The notes under the pieces were generated by a model that searched no databases, was not told the origin of the DNA, and worked only from the letters and a program-made list of their open reading frames with translations. From assembly GCF_025685575.1 (NCBI RefSeq), contig NZ_JAGSYD010000002.1, forward strand, positions 868,001 through 932,000: a stretch of 64,000 nt of DNA. Direction: 5' to 3'. Shown in pieces: positions 36,767 to 45,405 of the stretch (its first letter is position 1; every line of letters starts with the position of its first letter). The DNA is from Granulicella cerasi (GTDB lineage Bacteria; Acidobacteriota; Terriglobia; Terriglobales; Acidobacteriaceae). The translations under genes and the position numbers were made by a program.

Positions 36767-36787
36767 CTCTTGAAATCTTGTTTTCAA

Positions 36788-37183
36788 TTAGACGCTGAAG
36801 CTCGAACCGCAACCGCAGGTCGACTTCACCTGGGGGTTCTCGAACTTGAAGCCAGCGGCCTCGAGCGTTTCGACATAATCCACCGTGCAGCCGTTCAGGT
36901 ACATCGCGCTGGTCGCGTCGACGAAAACCTTCAGGTCGCCCACGTTGACGATCTTGTCCATCATGCCGGCGCCGTTCTCGAAGCTCATCGAGTACTGGAA
37001 GCCCGAGCATCCGCCACCGACCACGCCGATGCGCAGACCAGCCGGGATCGGGTCCTGCGTCGCCATGATTTCCTTGACCTTCGCGACCGCCGAGTCCGTG
37101 AGAACCACAGGGCCCTTCGCAGGAGCGCCGGTTACGACTTCGGGTGCGGTTACCACTTCAGGAGTCACAGATGCAGTCGACAT
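36788..37183 (-). CDS. erpA: A-type iron-sulfur cluster insertion protein
   Basis: A 131-aa ErpA/IscA-type scaffold. Cluster ligands are Cys59 in VGGGCSGFQY and Cys123 and Cys125 in TCGCGSS, exactly the A-type set. VDATSAMYLNGCTVDYVE is also characteristic. An extra N-terminal about 20 residues rich in Val/Thr/Ala precedes VVLTDSAVAKVKEIM. It passes Fe-S clusters to apoproteins. ErpA and IscA cannot be separated with certainty by sequence alone. A terminator follows. Confidence 0.88.
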   Translation of the reverse strand: MSTASVTPEVVTAPEVVTGAPAKGPVVLTDSAVAKVKEIMATQDPIPAGLRIGVVGGGCSGFQYSMSFENGAGMMDKIVNVGDLKVFVDATSAMYLNGCTVDYVETLEAAGFKFENPQVKSTCGCGSSFSV

Positions 37184-37316
37184 AGGGAAAAACCTCCAAA
37201 AACCTTCTTTTCAAGTCTACCGCTGCGCTCGTAGCGCGGCAAGCGGACTTTTGATCTCGTTTATCGGATGCGCGAGATTCCCGATGGATGCACGACAGGA
37301 CTAAACTGCGAACACC

Positions 37317-37487
37317 ATGCAATTCCTCGACTTTCTGGCCTCCGCGTTCATCAATACCTTCGGCATCACGCAGCCGACGGAGAAGACGCGTCGCCACGCG
37401 TCGTACTTCATTCTGTCGCTGCTGGTGCTGACCGGGGTGGTGATGATCGTCGCCGCCGTCACGTACTTCCGCGTTCTCCGCAGTTAG
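37317..37487 (+). CDS. 56-aa membrane protein with FGITQ motif
   Basis: MQFLDFLASAFINTFGITQP, then a basic segment (TEKTRRHASY) and one membrane helix (FILSLLVLTGVVMIVAAVTY). It shares FGITQ-x(n)-charged-helix with the 57-aa protein at 29146-29319. There is no strong SD; the coding call rests on composition, the second family member and the clean helix. Function unknown. Confidence 0.55.
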   Translation: MQFLDFLASAFINTFGITQPTEKTRRHASYFILSLLVLTGVVMIVAAVTYFRVLRS

Positions 37488-37605
37488 TCCCTGGGTCTAC
37501 CGGGCGACCGACTGAAATCACTTTCGTGACATCGCAACGCGGTGATTTGCATCACTGTGCAACTTTTGTGCGGGGGCGTAGTCTTCACCTAGTAGTAAAG
37601 GCCCG

Positions 37606-37679
37606 CCTTACCTCCCGAGCCCGGTTCTCGGACTCGCCTGGTATCCCGGACCAGAACGCTTCGCTTCTGGGGGACCACC
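37606..37679 (+). promoter_or_regulatory. Structured leader of the first tandem membrane-protein gene
   Basis: GGTATCCCGG at 37640-37649 is followed by hairpin CCAGAA-CGCTTCGC-TTCTGG (37651-37670); the SD GGGGGA at 37669-37674 begins in the 3' side of the stem. The same order of elements occurs before the paralogue at 38110. Confidence 0.65.
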
Positions 37680-37964
37680 ATGGATTTCATGCAAATCGCT
37701 ACAGCCCTTTGGGCAATCGCCCTCGCCGCCTTCACGGTCGCGATGGTTTACCGTGCCCACCTTACTCAGCATGAGGTGGACGAGCTCTTCCTTTCCGACG
37801 AAGACGGCAGCAATCTCCATCATCAGGAGCAGGAAGAGATCGTTCGTCGTGTGAATTGGATCCACCCGTTTTGCCGCGGTGCAGGCGCTGCCACTGCTGC
37901 TTTGACCCTGCTGATTGTAGGTGTCACCGTAGCGCGCGCGCTGCCGTATGTGCACTTCCACTAG
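37680..37964 (+). CDS. Small two-helix membrane protein, tandem paralogue 1
   Basis: A 94-aa protein of no family I recognise. Helix 1 (ALWAIALAAFTVAMVYRA, about 8-25), then an acidic, His-rich loop with DEDGSNLHHQEQ and EIVRRV, and helix 2 (AATAALTLLIVGVTVARAL). The loop is nearly identical to that of the next gene, while the helices differ more, so the loop is likely the functional part. DEDG followed by HH and acidic residues might bind a metal; this is speculation. The ATG has GGGGGA six bases upstream. Confidence 0.7.
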   Translation: MDFMQIATALWAIALAAFTVAMVYRAHLTQHEVDELFLSDEDGSNLHHQEQEEIVRRVNWIHPFCRGAGAATAALTLLIVGVTVARALPYVHFH

Positions 37965-38037
37965 GCTGCGAGATTTTTTGCAAAAAGTCGTGACACGCGG
38001 AGGAAGTGCGGCGTATGCTTCCCCCGCTTCACGGCCC

Positions 38038-38109
38038 AGCCTACCTCGCGCGCCGAACTTCTGACGCACCCGGTATCCCGGCCAGACTTCGCTCTGTGGG
38101 GATCTTCCG
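38038..38109 (+). promoter_or_regulatory. Structured leader of the second tandem membrane-protein gene
   Basis: GGTATCCCGG at 38072-38081 followed by hairpin CCAGA-CTTCGC-TCTG(T)GG (38082-38099) and SD GGGGA. Upstream CCTACCTC also matches the first leader (CTTACCTC). About 70 bp are recognisably related. Confidence 0.65.
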
Positions 38110-38382
38110 ATGCAAACCTTCGCTTATTCGATCTGGGGTATTTCGATCGCGGCATTCGTCATTCTGATGGTGTACCGCGCCAACCTCACCAATCACGAAA
38201 CTGATCAGCTCTTCCTCGGCGACGAGGACGGCACGAACTACCACCACCAGGAACAGGCAGAGATTGTGCGTCGCGTTGACCGCGTGACCACGTACTGCCG
38301 TGGCGTGGGTGGAGTCGCTGCGCTCACGACCATCGCCGTGGTCGGTCTGGTCGTTCACAACATCGTGCACACGGCGTTCTAA
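38110..38382 (+). CDS. Small two-helix membrane protein, tandem paralogue 2
   Basis: A 90-aa paralogue of the gene at 37680, 145 bp downstream. MVYRANLTNHETDQLFLGDE continues as DGTNYHHQEQAEIVRRVD, matching paralogue 1 in most positions of this loop. Helices are SIWGISIAAFVILMVYRA and AALTTIAVVGLVVHNIV. A conserved Cys precedes helix 2 in both (FCRG / YCRG). Each gene has its own leader copy, so they are probably regulated alike but separately translated. Function unknown. Confidence 0.7.
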   Translation: MQTFAYSIWGISIAAFVILMVYRANLTNHETDQLFLGDEDGTNYHHQEQAEIVRRVDRVTTYCRGVGGVAALTTIAVVGLVVHNIVHTAF

Positions 38383-38406
38383 GCTTTTGCGTCGTGCTGC
38401 CGTCCG

Positions 38407-38448
38407 TGGCCAAGGCCTGTCCTCGGGGAGGGTGGCAGGTCTTGGCCA
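38407..38448. terminator. Hairpin between the tandem gene and pheA
   Basis: TGGCCAAGGCCTGTC / GGCAGGTCTTGGCCA, 15-bp arms with G-T pairs and a 12-base loop, between convergent genes. No T-run follows on either side; terminator function is a guess. Confidence 0.45.
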
Positions 38449-38462
38449 TCCCCACGCGCCTG

Positions 38463-39305
38463 CTAGGACTCGGCCGCTCGATAGCGGCCGATCTCCTTGA
38501 CCATGGCCGAATGCTCACGCAGCGAAGCCAGCGCGGCTTCCGCAACGTCAGCGCCATCAAAGCGGAAGTCCACGTAGAAGACGTACTCCCACGGCTTGCC
38601 AGGCACCGGGCGCGACTCGATCTTCGTCAGGTTCGCACCCGTCGCCGCAAGTCCCTGCAAAGCATCGACCAGCGAACCGGGACGATGCTCAATCGCAAAA
38701 GCCGCAGTCACCTTGTTCGCTTCGCCATCAAGCAGCACTTCATCTTCTGCACGACGCACCAGATGAAAACGCGTGTAGTTCTCTGCGTGATCTTCCACGC
38801 CGGGCACGAGAATCTCTGCGTCGTAGACCTGAGCGGCCAGTGCGGGAGCAATGCCCGCGGTATCGAGAAGCCCCTGCTCCATCACATGCTTCACGCTGCC
38901 GGCGGTGTCATAGAACGAAGCGGCGCGCGCCTGCTTCTGCTCAGAAAGAAAGCGACGGCACTGCGAGAGCGCTACGGGATGCGAGAGGATGGTGTGAATG
39001 TCTTCGAGCTTCACACCCGGCGCAGCGATCAGGTTATGCACGATGCGCATCGAGATTTCGCGGTCAGGCCGCACAGGATGCGTGAGGAAGAGATCATAGT
39101 GTTCGGCGACCGAACCATGCAGGCTATTCTCGATCGGCAGCACCGCCCCGTCGACGTCACCCTGCAGTACAGCGGCGATCACATCTGCCGAGACCTGGCA
39201 CGGCACTACCTCGACGTCAGAGCCCAACATCGTCAGCGTTGCCATGTGGCTGTTCGAGCCTAATTCGCCCTGTATGGCGACGCGTTTTAGTTGCCCAGCA
39301 CTCAC
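38463..39305 (-). CDS. pheA: Prephenate dehydratase
   Basis: A 280-aa monofunctional prephenate dehydratase (phenylalanine synthesis, prephenate to phenylpyruvate). VAIQGELGSNSHMA at the N-terminus, VLPIENSLHGSVAEHYDLF and HPVALSQCRRFL are catalytic-domain motifs; the usual TRF is in ENYTRFHLV. The C-terminal ACT domain has HRPGSLVDALQGLA and KIESRPVPGKPWEYVFYVD, the phenylalanine-sensing ESRP motif, so feedback inhibition is expected. No chorismate mutase domain is present. The start is uncertain: GTG at 39305, or TTG at 39323. Confidence 0.92.
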   Translation of the reverse strand: MSAGQLKRVAIQGELGSNSHMATLTMLGSDVEVVPCQVSADVIAAVLQGDVDGAVLPIENSLHGSVAEHYDLFLTHPVRPDREISMRIVHNLIAAPGVKLEDIHTILSHPVALSQCRRFLSEQKQARAASFYDTAGSVKHVMEQGLLDTAGIAPALAAQVYDAEILVPGVEDHAENYTRFHLVRRAEDEVLLDGEANKVTAAFAIEHRPGSLVDALQGLAATGANLTKIESRPVPGKPWEYVFYVDFRFDGADVAEAALASLREHSAMVKEIGRYRAAES

Positions 39306-39478
39306 TCTTTTTCTTCTCTCCAAAACGCAAAGAAATCCTTGCGCTACAAGGACAACCTCGCACCTGCTATCGGCAACTTACCATAGCGAACGCCAATGCG
39401 CGGAGCAAGCGCACACGGCGGACAAATTTCAAAGCGCGAGCTACAGGGCCAACAACGCGCGACATTAGGAGAACACTT

Positions 39479-39628
39479 ATGCTTTGGACAATCACGATCA
39501 TCCTCGTCGTTCTTTGGCTTCTCGGCTTCGTCGGCTTTCACGTTCTCGGCAGCTGGATCCATCTGCTGCTCATCCTCGCGATCATCGTGCTGATCTTCAA
39601 CCTGCTTTCGGGTCGTCGAGGAATCTAA
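39479..39628 (+). CDS. Lmo0937-family small membrane protein
   Basis: A 49-aa protein, MLWTITIILVVLWLLGFVGF followed by HVLGSWIHLLLILAIIVLIF, two membrane helices. This matches the short Lmo0937/DUF5670-type membrane proteins, often near stress genes. AGGAG eight bases upstream. A CsbD-like gene follows 115 bp later, in keeping with a general stress role; the function is not known. Confidence 0.82.
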   Translation: MLWTITIILVVLWLLGFVGFHVLGSWIHLLLILAIIVLIFNLLSGRRGI

Positions 39629-39743
39629 AAGGCTTACGCGAGCGTTGCCTGTCTTGGACTGGGAACGCTCCTCAACAGCGCCGCGGCAGCAGAGTGCGTT
39701 GTCGCGGCGCTTCAAACTTCAGAGCACTGGAAGGAGTCGGGTC

Positions 39744-40058
39744 ATGAGCATTTCGGATAGCACTGTAAAGGGCAAGTTCGACGAAGTCGCAGGCAAGGTG
39801 AAGCAGGCCTTCGGCGAGGGCACTGACAACCAGAAGGTTGCCAACGAAGGCGCGGCACAGGAAGTGAAGGGCCACGCAGAACAGGCATGGGGCGGCGTTA
39901 AGGAAGCCACGCAGGACAAGGTGGACGACTACAAGGCTCGCCATGCAGGCGAAGCCGAACAGCACGGCCATGACATCCGCGAGAAGATCACCTCCACGGC
40001 GCAGAATGTGAAGGACTCTGTCCTCCATGCAGTGAAGGGCGACGATAGGGCCGCATAA
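39744..40058 (+). CDS. CsbD-family stress-response protein
   Basis: A 104-aa hydrophilic protein. DSTVKGKFDEVAGKVKQAFG is the CsbD motif, and a second related segment (AQEVKGHAEQAWGGVKEATQ) follows, then a charged helical tail (IREKITSTAQNVKDSVLHAV). CsbD-like proteins are abundant under stress; their molecular role is unknown. AAGGAG upstream supports the ATG at 39744. A strong bidirectional terminator follows. Confidence 0.88.
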   Translation: MSISDSTVKGKFDEVAGKVKQAFGEGTDNQKVANEGAAQEVKGHAEQAWGGVKEATQDKVDDYKARHAGEAEQHGHDIREKITSTAQNVKDSVLHAVKGDDRAA

Positions 40059-40075
40059 GCTTTCCAGTAGAAAAA

Positions 40076-40109
40076 GAAACGGCCTGCCGCGCGAGCGTCA
40101 GGCCGTTTC
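40076..40109. terminator. Bidirectional terminator between csbD-like gene and ubiA
   Basis: GAAACGGCCTG / CAGGCCGTTTC, an 11-bp stem with a 12-base loop, flanked by AAAAA on the left and TCTTATG on the right, serving convergent genes. Confidence 0.8.
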
Positions 40110-40123
40110 TCTTATGCTCGAAT

Positions 40124-41002
40124 TTATCGATGCAGGCGACGAACGAAGACGTCCACAGCGACAGCCACGAAGAAGACCATCGAGATCACACCATTCAGCG
40201 TGAAGAATGCGGCGTTCATCCGGCGCAGATCTCGCGGTGAGATGATCGAGTGCTCATAGGCGAGTAGGAGGATCACCGCGACATCGCCCGCAAGCGCGAT
40301 CGGTCCCAGCGCAAAGGCGTGCCACATGACGAAGAGCAGCGCAGCCATTCCGAGATGCATGACACGCGCGATCCAGAATGCGCCTTCGAGGCCGAACGCT
40401 GCGGGAATGCTGTTGAGCCCCGCGCCGCGATCATGCTCGAAGTCCTGGCAGGCGTAGAGCACGTCGAAGCCGCCGACCCAAAGCAAGACAATCGCCGTCA
40501 GCAGGATGATGCGCGGGTCAAGCGAACCGCGCACAGCGATCCATGCGGCGGCCGGTGCGATACCGAGAGCAAGACCCAGCACCACGTGCGACCATCGCGT
40601 GATGCGCTTCATGTAGCTGTAGGCCAGCACTACCAGCAGCGCCACAGGCGAGAGCAGCAGCGTGAGGTGGTTCAGCAGAGCGGCCCCCAGCACGAAGAGC
40701 GCGGCGGCCACTATGGTGAACGCAAGCACAAAGCTTTTGGAGAGTTGTCCGGCGGGGATCGCGCGGATCTTCGTGCGCGGGTTCTCAGCGTCGAGCTCTG
40801 CATCGGCCCAGCGGTTGAAGCCCATCGCTGCTGAGCGCGCCATCACCATACACCACACGATGAGCAGCAGCACACGCAGCGACGGCCAGCCATCGGCCGC
40901 GAGCACGGTTGCCGTAAGAGCGAAGGGCAACGCGAAGATCGAGTGTTCCCACTTGATCATTTCGAGCGTTACCCGCGTATTGCGAAGCACAGATTCCATC
41001 AC
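40124..41002 (-). CDS. UbiA-family prenyltransferase (probable menaquinone pathway)
   Basis: A 292-aa membrane protein with about eight to nine helices. The Mg/diphosphate motif NRWADAELDAENPRT near residue 62 and the second motif YACQDFEHDRGAG near 187 identify the UbiA superfamily. 4-hydroxybenzoate or the futalosine-pathway acid (MqnP) could be the acceptor. In a menaquinone-using acidobacterium the second is likelier, but the sequence does not settle it. The start may be at 41002 or one codon later. It lies 26 bp downstream of tamB on the same strand. Confidence 0.85.
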   Translation of the reverse strand: MMESVLRNTRVTLEMIKWEHSIFALPFALTATVLAADGWPSLRVLLLIVWCMVMARSAAMGFNRWADAELDAENPRTKIRAIPAGQLSKSFVLAFTIVAAALFVLGAALLNHLTLLLSPVALLVVLAYSYMKRITRWSHVVLGLALGIAPAAAWIAVRGSLDPRIILLTAIVLLWVGGFDVLYACQDFEHDRGAGLNSIPAAFGLEGAFWIARVMHLGMAALLFVMWHAFALGPIALAGDVAVILLLAYEHSIISPRDLRRMNAAFFTLNGVISMVFFVAVAVDVFVRRLHR

Positions 41003-41028
41003 TTCCTATTGTAGAAGCTGTGCCCCGC

Positions 41029-44000
41029 TTATCTGTACCGCTTGCGGATCTTGTAGACGATCGAGAAGACGCCCGACTCGTCGCGCGTTGCGACGATGGA
41101 GACGTTATCGTTCACCTGGTACTGCACCTGTATGAGTTGTTGAGCGCTCTGGTTGACGTTCGTCGCGAAGGTCAGCGTAATCTGCTTCGTGATCGGCTCT
41201 ACCACCGTGATGCGCGCCGCAGAGTTACCAAGCGTGCCCATGAACGCCGGATCGATCTTCACCGAGCCACCGCCGAAGAGCTTGTTCACACGGCTCGAAA
41301 CCGTCGCGTTCAGCGCGCCACCGAGCAGTGAGTTCGTTGTCGGATCAGTACCCGACTGCGTCTGCTGCTGCGAGTAGAGCGATGATTCTTCCTGCGTACG
41401 GCCCAGCGCCAGCAAGCTGAAGATGTCCTGCTGCGTCAGCGGCGGCGAGGAGCGATACGTCGGCTGCAAGTTGCTCGTCGTTCCGTGCACGCCGATGGTG
41501 ATGTCGTAATTCTCGACACGGGTCGACACATCGAGGTCAATCGTCGGATCAATGCGCACGGGGTTCGAGAAGTAGATGACTCCGCGATCAAGTTGATACC
41601 TCGTGCCAGCGAAGGTCGCCGATCCATCGGTGATCGTGATGCGTCCAAGCACGCTTGGCACAGCAGCGGTTCCGCGAACCGTCAGGTCCACCGAACCCGC
41701 GAGCTTCGCGTAAGAGTTCTGGAAGTCGAGCTGTGGCGAACTCTGAATGTGAACATCGAGTCGCAGCTTGTTCGACGCGGCGGTCGGATCCGGCGGCAAC
41801 TGCACGCCACCTGTACCGGAGAACGCCGCGAAGTCCACGTCAGCACCTACGTTGAAGCGCGTGATCAGCACATTGCCGCGCAGGATCAGTGCATTCGGTC
41901 CGCCCTGCAGCTTCAGGTCGGCATTCGCCGTAGCGCTTAGTCCGCCGTAGCGAATACGCACGGTGTCCGCCTTCGCAGTAAGGTCCGCAAAGAGGCCCTT
42001 CTGATAAAGGATCGAACCGCCCAGCGTGATCTTGCCGCCGCCACTCACCGCGGTGAGGTTCTCCACATCGAGGCGGCCTTCGGTGAAGACCATCGTGCCG
42101 TTCATCTGGCTCAGGCCATTCGGGACACCCGCCATCGCAGCGGCCACGTTGTCGAACTTCACGTGGCCTGTGAGCCCGGGCTTCTTCATGCGACCATCTG
42201 CTGCAACCTCGAAGGACACCTTGCCCGAGGTCACATAATCCGCATCGATGAGATGCACGATGCCCATGTTGATCGAGCCGCTCGACTTCAGGTCGATCTT
42301 GCCGCCGTTGGGGTCGTTGTCACCGAAGACCTGCGCGGTGCCCGACGCCTGCAAGTCTGTATCCTGGCCGACGATATGGAGTTGATCCAGCGACGCAACG
42401 CCGTTCCTCAACGAGAGGCGAAGCGGCTCGGCAGTCTTCAGTTCAATGCCCTGCAGCGTTACAGAGAACTGCGTGAACTCAGCGTTGCCCGCGAGCTTCA
42501 TCGGGTTCTTCGCAGGCCCCGACACGGTAACATAGCCGTTGATCTTCGACGACGCCTTGATCGATCCCGGCGAGAACGCGTTGATGATGTTGGCAACATC
42601 GACGTTCGCCACCGTCAGCTTGGCGTCTGTCTGGTATTCACCCAGCAGCGAAGTCTTGCCGGTCGCATTCAACTGCGAGCCGAGCGCATTCGCGTTCAGC
42701 GAATAGCTCACGAGCGAGCCCGCGCTGGATGCATTCAGATCAAGCTGGCCGATCTGCTGGCCCTGCACTGTGATGTTGGCGACCTTCACCTGCGCCTTAA
42801 GATTCGGCTCTGTCGGCGTGCCATCCACCTGTGCGTGTAGTGTCACGACACCGTCGACATTCGCATTCGCGGCCTTCACAGTATCGAGCTTCGACAGCGT
42901 GATGTTATTGCCGTTGAGGTCCGCCTTGATGTGCTTGGACTGCAGGTTATAGCCGCCCGAACCGGTAACTTGCATTCCGTGCGCTTGCACCAGCAGGTTC
43001 GTAGCGTCAACCTCCTGGCCCTGCATGGCGAGGTCCACGCTCACCTGCTGGAAATTCTCTCCATAAGCTGCGCCATCCGTCACGCGAACGTTACCGCCGC
43101 CGTGGAAGTTATCCAACTGCCCGGCTACATGCGCATCCACGTTGATCGTTCCGGTCACCGGCACGGCACTCTTTTGGCCAGCCATGTCGAGCAGGTCCGC
43201 CACCTGAGCGTTGGCCAGCTTAACGCCAGCGTCGACGGTCATGTGGTTGTCCCACGCGTACGTCACCCCGCCGCGACGGGAGACGATGCGATGCGGGAAG
43301 ACCTTGCCCGTAACGTTGAGGACCGCCGTACCGCGCTTGATCGTCGATGTCGCCACAGCAAGTCCGGCGTTCGGCGAGTACTCCGCATCCGCCACCACGG
43401 AGTCAATGTGGACATCCGCCTGCGACCCCATCTTCACCGCAAGATTATCCGCGTCGAGATGCCCCTTTACGTCGAGGTTCGCGATCGCTCCGCGCGCGGT
43501 GCCGTTGAAGTTCAACGCACCATGCAACACCACAGGAATCGCCGCAGTACCCTTCTTGCCATTGGCATCGAGGCCGAGCGTCTTGAACAGTTGGTCGAAC
43601 TCGCCCAGATCGTGTGCAGCAAGATTGACGCGCAGATTGGTCTGCGGATCACCCGCCGCGACGCCGAGAATGCCGCTGGCATCGAGCGTCGTCGCCGGAG
43701 TTTGGATGTTCAGCGTCTGTACACGCACGACCTCGGTTGCGCCGTCGTAGTGTCCAATAATGGCTCCGCTCAGCGGAATGTTCGACGGGTATCCACGCCC
43801 ACGCTGGCCCGTCGGCTTCAGCTTGAGGTCTGCCTGCACCTGCACGGAGTCGGAGATGTTCTTGACCGGGCCACCCCACTCCACCTTCACAGGCCCCGTG
43901 ATCGACGTGTCGAAGCCGAGGTCGCCATAGTGTTCCGGCGCGGTGATCTCCATGATGGTGCGCAGCGAGATGTCCGCCACTGTCACGGTGAGATACGCGT

Positions 44001-45405
44001 GTGCATGGTTCACAGGCACATCGGTCATGTTCAACGACTGGATCGGAGCCTTGGCGTTGATGCCCTTCGCTGCAGTGTTCGCTGTCTGCGCGGCAGCCAC
44101 GGCCGTCGATGAAGCGTTCGGTGCGTCGCTCGGCACTTCGCCGAGCCAGTTCTCAATCTTCAGATCACCGCCGATACGACCGCCGCCAGGCAGCGTGCTC
44201 GTGATGCTTGTGAAGAGTAGTTCGGTGGGCGTCACACGCAACTGTGCTGCAAGGTCGACGTCATGCGCGCGCACGTTCGGAATGTTGTAGGTGACGCCGT
44301 GCGCCTTGATGTTGCCCGCCAGCAAATAGCCCGCTTTGCAATCGGGATCTGGCGGCAGCATCTTCATGTCCGGCGGGAGCGGCTTCTTCTTGTGACGTTG
44401 CCAGAAGTGGGGGTTCTGCTGCGCGACCTGCGGCTCCACCACGCAGTTGCGACCATGAACATCGAGGTTCACAAGGCCCGCTTTGAAGCCTTCGAGGTTC
44501 ACGAGATAACCGAGTTGCTTCAGCTCAAGCGCGCCACCGAGATCCACCTGCCATTCTGGCTTAGCGAAGTGTGTCACCTTCGCATTGGCACTGAGGTGCG
44601 TCTTCTCGCCGGTCTGGTAGTCGAAGCTGTCAAGCGACATCATGTCGCGGCCGATCTGCGCGGTCAGATGCAGCTTCGATGAAACCTCAGGCTGCGGACC
44701 CATCTTCGTGCGCAGGTTGGCGAGATCCACGGTCGCGCCGTAACGATCGTCCTTGCTGATGTAGTGAACCTCGGCGTTGAGGTTCTGCGCCGCCATATCA
44801 AACGGGATCGCCTTATCGTTCACGACCGCGAGGCCGTCGGCAAGTTCAACCTGGCCGGCCTGCAGATCAAGCAGCGTGTCCTGCACCGGCTCCGTGCTCG
44901 TCGAAGGCGTCTTGGGCACCGGCTGGTTGGTGTTGCCATCCTTGTCGATGATCAGGTGGAACTTCGGCTGCTCGACGCGCAGGAAGCTGAGACCGACGTG
45001 CGACTGCGGCCCCTTGCCCACGGTGTGCGAGAGGAAGGTATTGATCTTGACGCGCAGGAAAATCTTCGCCGCAGAGAGATACGGCAGCTCGGTCGGCGCT
45101 TCCTTGCCGTGAATGACGAGCCCATCCACCTCGATAGCGAGATGCCACAGGCTGAACGCAATGTGGCCGATGTCGACGCGTCCGCCGGTAGCGTCTTCGA
45201 GCACCGACTTCACTTCTTTGCCGACACGGCGCTGGAAGTCGTCCGTCGTGGTGTACCAGCTGAGCCCGCCGATCAGCAGTGCGATGAGCACCACGAACGA
45301 AGCGAAGCTCCATCCGAGCCAGCGCAGCCAACGGCGCCGCTTCACGACGCGCGGTGTGTTTACAGACGAGGGCGTACCCTGCGACAGGTTCTTATCGTCG
45401 CTCAT
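41029..45405 (-). CDS. tamB: TamB-like translocation and assembly module protein
   Basis: A 1458-aa AsmA/TamB-type protein. After a basic start comes one membrane helix (LGWSFASFVVLIALLIGGLS, about 30-52) and then periplasmic beta-helical repeats for over 1300 residues (for example GTINVDAHVAGQLDNFHGGG, NVDGVVTLHAQVDGTPTEPN). The C-terminal DUF490 domain is seen in RGVIYFSNPVRIDPTIDLDV, SSPPLTQQDIFSLLALGRT and the final region. TamB is thought to move phospholipid or help insert outer-membrane proteins. It overlaps the SurA-like gene by 4 bp (ATGA), which puts it in the bamA operon. Confidence 0.88.
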   Translation of the reverse strand: MSDDKNLSQGTPSSVNTPRVVKRRRWLRWLGWSFASFVVLIALLIGGLSWYTTTDDFQRRVGKEVKSVLEDATGGRVDIGHIAFSLWHLAIEVDGLVIHGKEAPTELPYLSAAKIFLRVKINTFLSHTVGKGPQSHVGLSFLRVEQPKFHLIIDKDGNTNQPVPKTPSTSTEPVQDTLLDLQAGQVELADGLAVVNDKAIPFDMAAQNLNAEVHYISKDDRYGATVDLANLRTKMGPQPEVSSKLHLTAQIGRDMMSLDSFDYQTGEKTHLSANAKVTHFAKPEWQVDLGGALELKQLGYLVNLEGFKAGLVNLDVHGRNCVVEPQVAQQNPHFWQRHKKKPLPPDMKMLPPDPDCKAGYLLAGNIKAHGVTYNIPNVRAHDVDLAAQLRVTPTELLFTSITSTLPGGGRIGGDLKIENWLGEVPSDAPNASSTAVAAAQTANTAAKGINAKAPIQSLNMTDVPVNHAHAYLTVTVADISLRTIMEITAPEHYGDLGFDTSITGPVKVEWGGPVKNISDSVQVQADLKLKPTGQRGRGYPSNIPLSGAIIGHYDGATEVVRVQTLNIQTPATTLDASGILGVAAGDPQTNLRVNLAAHDLGEFDQLFKTLGLDANGKKGTAAIPVVLHGALNFNGTARGAIANLDVKGHLDADNLAVKMGSQADVHIDSVVADAEYSPNAGLAVATSTIKRGTAVLNVTGKVFPHRIVSRRGGVTYAWDNHMTVDAGVKLANAQVADLLDMAGQKSAVPVTGTINVDAHVAGQLDNFHGGGNVRVTDGAAYGENFQQVSVDLAMQGQEVDATNLLVQAHGMQVTGSGGYNLQSKHIKADLNGNNITLSKLDTVKAANANVDGVVTLHAQVDGTPTEPNLKAQVKVANITVQGQQIGQLDLNASSAGSLVSYSLNANALGSQLNATGKTSLLGEYQTDAKLTVANVDVANIINAFSPGSIKASSKINGYVTVSGPAKNPMKLAGNAEFTQFSVTLQGIELKTAEPLRLSLRNGVASLDQLHIVGQDTDLQASGTAQVFGDNDPNGGKIDLKSSGSINMGIVHLIDADYVTSGKVSFEVAADGRMKKPGLTGHVKFDNVAAAMAGVPNGLSQMNGTMVFTEGRLDVENLTAVSGGGKITLGGSILYQKGLFADLTAKADTVRIRYGGLSATANADLKLQGGPNALILRGNVLITRFNVGADVDFAAFSGTGGVQLPPDPTAASNKLRLDVHIQSSPQLDFQNSYAKLAGSVDLTVRGTAAVPSVLGRITITDGSATFAGTRYQLDRGVIYFSNPVRIDPTIDLDVSTRVENYDITIGVHGTTSNLQPTYRSSPPLTQQDIFSLLALGRTQEESSLYSQQQTQSGTDPTTNSLLGGALNATVSSRVNKLFGGGSVKIDPAFMGTLGNSAARITVVEPITKQITLTFATNVNQSAQQLIQVQYQVNDNVSIVATRDESGVFSIVYKIRKRYR

